Assembly: GCF_002865585.1 (NCBI RefSeq)
Contig: NZ_CP025581.1
Span: 3,776,803-3,840,802 of the forward strand
Direction of reading: 5' to 3'
DNA length: 64,000 nucleotides
Origin: Nocardioides houyundeii
GTDB taxonomy: Bacteria > Actinomycetota > Actinomycetes > Propionibacteriales > Nocardioidaceae
Within the stretch, counting starts at the first letter, position 1. Each line of letters opens with the position of its first letter. Positions 61,994 through 64,000 of this stretch are shown here, one piece after another. The translations under genes and the position numbers were made by a program. The notes under the pieces are model-generated. The model was not told where the DNA came from. It searched no databases and saw only the letters and a list, made by a program, of their open reading frames with translations.

Positions 61994-62956
61994 TCAGCGC
62001 TTCTTGCGCTGAGACTTCGTCTGACGCTTCGGTTGCTGCCTGGGCGCCGGGCGCTGAATCGGCTCGTGGATCTCCTCAGCCGTCTCCGCCTCGGTGGCGA
62101 CGGGCGAGGTGCCCTTGCGCACCGCCTTGGCCTTGTCCCGCTCCACCTTGGCCGCGAAGGCCGGCGTCCCCGGGGCGGGGTTGTTGCGGATCACGTAGAA
62201 CTGCTGCCCCATGGTCCACAGGTTCGAGGTCGTCCAGTACATGAGGACGCCGATCGGGAAGGCGATACCGCCCACGGCAAAGACCACGGGGAGCACGTAG
62301 AGCAGCATCTTCTGCTGCTGGGCGTAGGGCCCCGACAGCGCGTCCGCCGGCATGTTCTTGCTCATCAGCTGGCGCTGGGTGAGGAAGGTGGTGGCGGTCA
62401 TGGCGACCACCAGGACGGCGGCCAGCACCATCACCCCGGTCTGGCCGTCTGCCTTCATGAACGTGTCGGCGAGCGGCACGTGGCCGAACAGCCGAGCCTG
62501 GCCGAAGTCCTGAGCCAGGTCCTCGGTGAGGACGCCGTGCGCCTTGCCCTTCTTGGCTGCCTGGTCGAGCAGCCGGAAGAGCGCCAGGAAGATCGGCATC
62601 TGGAGCAGGATCGGCAGGCAGGAGGCGAAGGGGTTGGTCCCCGCCTCCTTGTAGAGAGCCATCGTCTCCTGGGCGAGGCGCTCCCGGTCGTGCCCGTACT
62701 TCTTCTGCAGCTCCTTGACCTTGGGCTGGATCAGCTGCATGTTCCGGCTGGACTTGATCTGCTTCACGAACAGCGGGATCAGCGCGGCCCGGATCACCAG
62801 CGTCAGGCCCACGATGGAGAGCGCCCACGCGGCCCCACCCTGGGGGTCGAGCCCCACGTTGCTCAGGAGGGTGTGGAAACCCACCAGCACCACCGAGATG
62901 ATGTAGTACAGCGGCGTCATGATGGCGCCGCCGATGTCACCGAAGAAGTCGAGCAC
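61994..62956 (-). CDS. yidC: Membrane protein insertase YidC
   Basis: The 320-residue protein inserts membrane proteins with or without Sec. It has the short-type N-terminus (MTPLYYIISVVLVGFHTLLS), the conserved hydrophilic arginine in IVGLTLVIRAALIPLFVKQI, SSRNMQLIQPKVKELQKKYG and NPFASCLPILLQMPIFLALF, and a basic tail (RQQPKRQTKSQRKKR). The GTG at 62956 abuts the yidD stop. Confidence 0.95.
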   Translation of the reverse strand: MLDFFGDIGGAIMTPLYYIISVVLVGFHTLLSNVGLDPQGGAAWALSIVGLTLVIRAALIPLFVKQIKSSRNMQLIQPKVKELQKKYGHDRERLAQETMALYKEAGTNPFASCLPILLQMPIFLALFRLLDQAAKKGKAHGVLTEDLAQDFGQARLFGHVPLADTFMKADGQTGVMVLAAVLVVAMTATTFLTQRQLMSKNMPADALSGPYAQQQKMLLYVLPVVFAVGGIAFPIGVLMYWTTSNLWTMGQQFYVIRNNPAPGTPAFAAKVERDKAKAVRKGTSPVATEAETAEEIHEPIQRPAPRQQPKRQTKSQRKKR

Positions 62957-63205
62957 TCAAGCTCCTTGAGTCGGAGTGGGGTTCGCGGAGGTGCGAGGAG
63001 GAACGGGGTCGTAGCCGCCAGGGGACCACGGGTGGCAGCGCACCAGCCGCCGTACTGCCAACCAGCTGCCCTTGATACTGCCGTACTCCCGAACCGCGTC
63101 CAGGGCGTACGCCGAACAGGTCGGGTGATAGCGGCAGACCTGGCCGTACAGGGGACTGATGAACGCCCGGTACAGACGCAGCAGGCCGATCAGGACGTAC
63201 TTCAC
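62957..63205 (-). CDS. yidD: Membrane protein insertion efficiency factor YidD
   Basis: The 82-residue protein reads LLRLYRAFISPLYGQVCRYH and PTCSAYALDAVREYGSIKGS, with the conserved CRYxPTCSxYA and the RCHPW motif. It helps YidC-dependent insertion. The GTG overlaps the rnpA stop (GTGA). Confidence 0.95.
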   Translation of the reverse strand: MKYVLIGLLRLYRAFISPLYGQVCRYHPTCSAYALDAVREYGSIKGSWLAVRRLVRCHPWSPGGYDPVPPRTSANPTPTQGA

Positions 63206-63555
63206 GTGCCGCTCCGAGCCCCGAGCACGCGATCGAGCCCGCGGCTCAGGTCGCGACCCAGGTCGGCGTACGACGTCTCAGCGGCGGCGGGCAGGGCACG
63301 CACCACGAGCACACCACGACCCGGGAGCTCCGTGAGGTGCTCTCGGGTCAGGTTGCGAAGACGACGCTTCACGAGGTTGCGGGCCACGGCGTTGCCGACG
63401 GCCTTGCTCACGACGAAGCCGATCTGGACCGGTGCCGGACTGTCCTCCGCGGCGTGCCAGTGGACGACCAACGACCGGGAGCCGGCACGGCGACCTGCGC
63501 GGACCGCGCTCCTGAAGCCCTCACCACGAGTAAGACGCGCGGAGCGGGGGAGCAC
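63202..63555 (-). CDS. rnpA: Ribonuclease P protein component
   Basis: The 117-residue basic protein supports the RNase P RNA that trims tRNA 5' ends. LTRGEGFRSAVRAGRRAGSR and IGFVVSKAVGNAVARNLVKR with RRLRNL are the family signature (RNR). The GTG at 63555 fits normal length; the frame opens further upstream through rpmH and is not used. It sits between rpmH and yidD. Confidence 0.94.
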   Translation of the reverse strand: MLPRSARLTRGEGFRSAVRAGRRAGSRSLVVHWHAAEDSPAPVQIGFVVSKAVGNAVARNLVKRRLRNLTREHLTELPGRGVLVVRALPAAAETSYADLGRDLSRGLDRVLGARSGT

Positions 63556-63593
63556 GACGCAGGCCGGAGAGGTCGGTTCGTCGTGGGCAGGCG

Positions 63594-63731
63594 TCAGACT
63601 GCCAGTTCCTTGCGCCCCTTGCGGCGGCGCGAGGAAAGGATGGCGCGGCCGGCGCGGGTGCGCATGCGCAGGCGGAAACCGTGCACCTTGTGACGGCGGC
63701 GGTTGTTCGGCTGGTACGTACGCTTGCTCAC
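63594..63731 (-). CDS. rpmH: 50S ribosomal protein L34
   Basis: The 45-residue protein reads [20 protein letters not shown] and [20 protein letters not shown] after GTG, typical L34. GGAG lies before the GTG at 63731; the longer frame up to 63821 is not used. First gene of the block running to parB. Confidence 0.97.
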   Translation of the reverse strand: MSKRTYQPNNRRRHKVHGFRLRMRTRAGRAILSSRRRKGRKELAV

Positions 63732-64000
63732 GAAATTCTCCGATGTTGTCTCTGTGCGGGTGTCCACTCCGGCGGGGATGTCCTGCGCCAAACTTCGGCA
63801 GGCACCGCCCCCCCACGGCACACACCCTTGGACTGGCGTGAATTTCCGTGGACGTGCGGCACCGGTCGACCACGAGCGGACGTCGGGCGACCTTGCAACG
63901 GTACGCGCTGACCAGATTCAGGGTCAAACCAGCGCGGATCGTCATCCACAGGGACCATACCCAGCCTGTGGATGACGTCTTGCTCCCAGGCTTCGGCGCT
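63732..64000. other. rpmH upstream region with an inverted pair of DnaA-box-like sites
   Basis: No credible gene. It must hold the rpmH promoter and, judging from conserved order, the dnaA promoter region next to the window end. TCATCCACA (63942-63950) and TGTGGATGA (63967-63975) form an inverted pair, each one base from the DnaA consensus. Confidence 0.6.

Noticed and set aside
1..64000. tRNA, rRNA or other structural RNA genes
   Set aside because: I looked for tRNA-like TTCRANNY elements with cloverleaf arms and rRNA segments by eye and found none convincing; a dedicated covariance-model scan would be decisive.

Overview
The window is high-GC actinobacterial DNA. Gene content suggests the Nocardioidaceae/Propionibacteriales: a MurJ paired with a separate pseudokinase, SigM next to TrxB-TrxA, a DUF6049 protein, mycothiol-type enzymes and ParA with parS-encoded VSRET motifs. 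The genus is inference. The right end is the classical origin-proximal block rpmH-rnpA-yidD-yidC-jag-rsmG-parA-parB, all on the minus strand, so dnaA and oriC probably lie just beyond base 64000.

Layout. 1-7754: accessory metabolism. It holds an APC permease / lipoprotein / DUF350 / glutathionylspermidine-synthase-like operon cut by the window edge, an AraC-GyrI regulator, a Cu/Zn superoxide dismutase, an F420/NADP oxidoreductase-like gene, a maleylpyruvate-isomerase-like gene and an MpaB-type oxygenase. 7862-22597: a complete type I-E CRISPR-Cas locus on the minus strand (cas3-cse1-cse2-cas7e-cas5e-cas6e-cas1-cas2, then the array). The array held 54 repeats and 53 spacers but is split by an IS21-family element (8824-10983) inserted inside one repeat with a 6-bp target duplication. 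cas3 and cas7e each carry a one-base frameshift in a G run. 22951-28625: a broken small lipoprotein gene, dnaB, a DnaA-box-like cluster, a MATE exporter, and the rpsF-ssb-rpsR-rplI operon. 28852-46070: Ser/Thr kinase, endonuclease IV, alkaline phosphatase with an upstream PHO-box-like triple repeat, FemX plus an alanine-racemase-like protein, GT87-like glycosyltransferase, class A PBP, PadR regulator, inositol-1-phosphate synthase, a PLP desulfhydrase/deaminase-like gene, an SRPBCC protein, an Mg2+ P-type ATPase, a duplicated palindromic cassette and a tRNA nucleotidyltransferase. 46124-55703: the envelope and redox cluster DUF6049-murJ-pseudokinase-sigM-anti-sigma-trxB-trxA-GNAT. 55792-63731: aminotransferase, PlsC-like acyltransferase, then the partition/origin block with four parS sites.

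How the genes work together. The envelope cluster joins lipid II flipping (MurJ) with its likely regulator (pseudokinase), an ECF sigma/anti-sigma pair and the thioredoxin system behind an ECF-type promoter. ParA/ParB, the parS sites, DnaA boxes, RsmG, Jag, YidC, YidD, RnpA and RpmH form the segregation, membrane-insertion and RNA-processing set typical of bacterial origins. Many genes have a TANNNT hexamer 6-8 nt before the start codon and no ribosome binding site, which suggests leaderless transcripts.

Caution. At least eight genes have frame breaks or displaced starts explained by one-base length differences in G or C runs. The corrected lengths all divide by three. Sequencing or assembly error is therefore a serious alternative to real gene decay, including for cas3 and cas7e.
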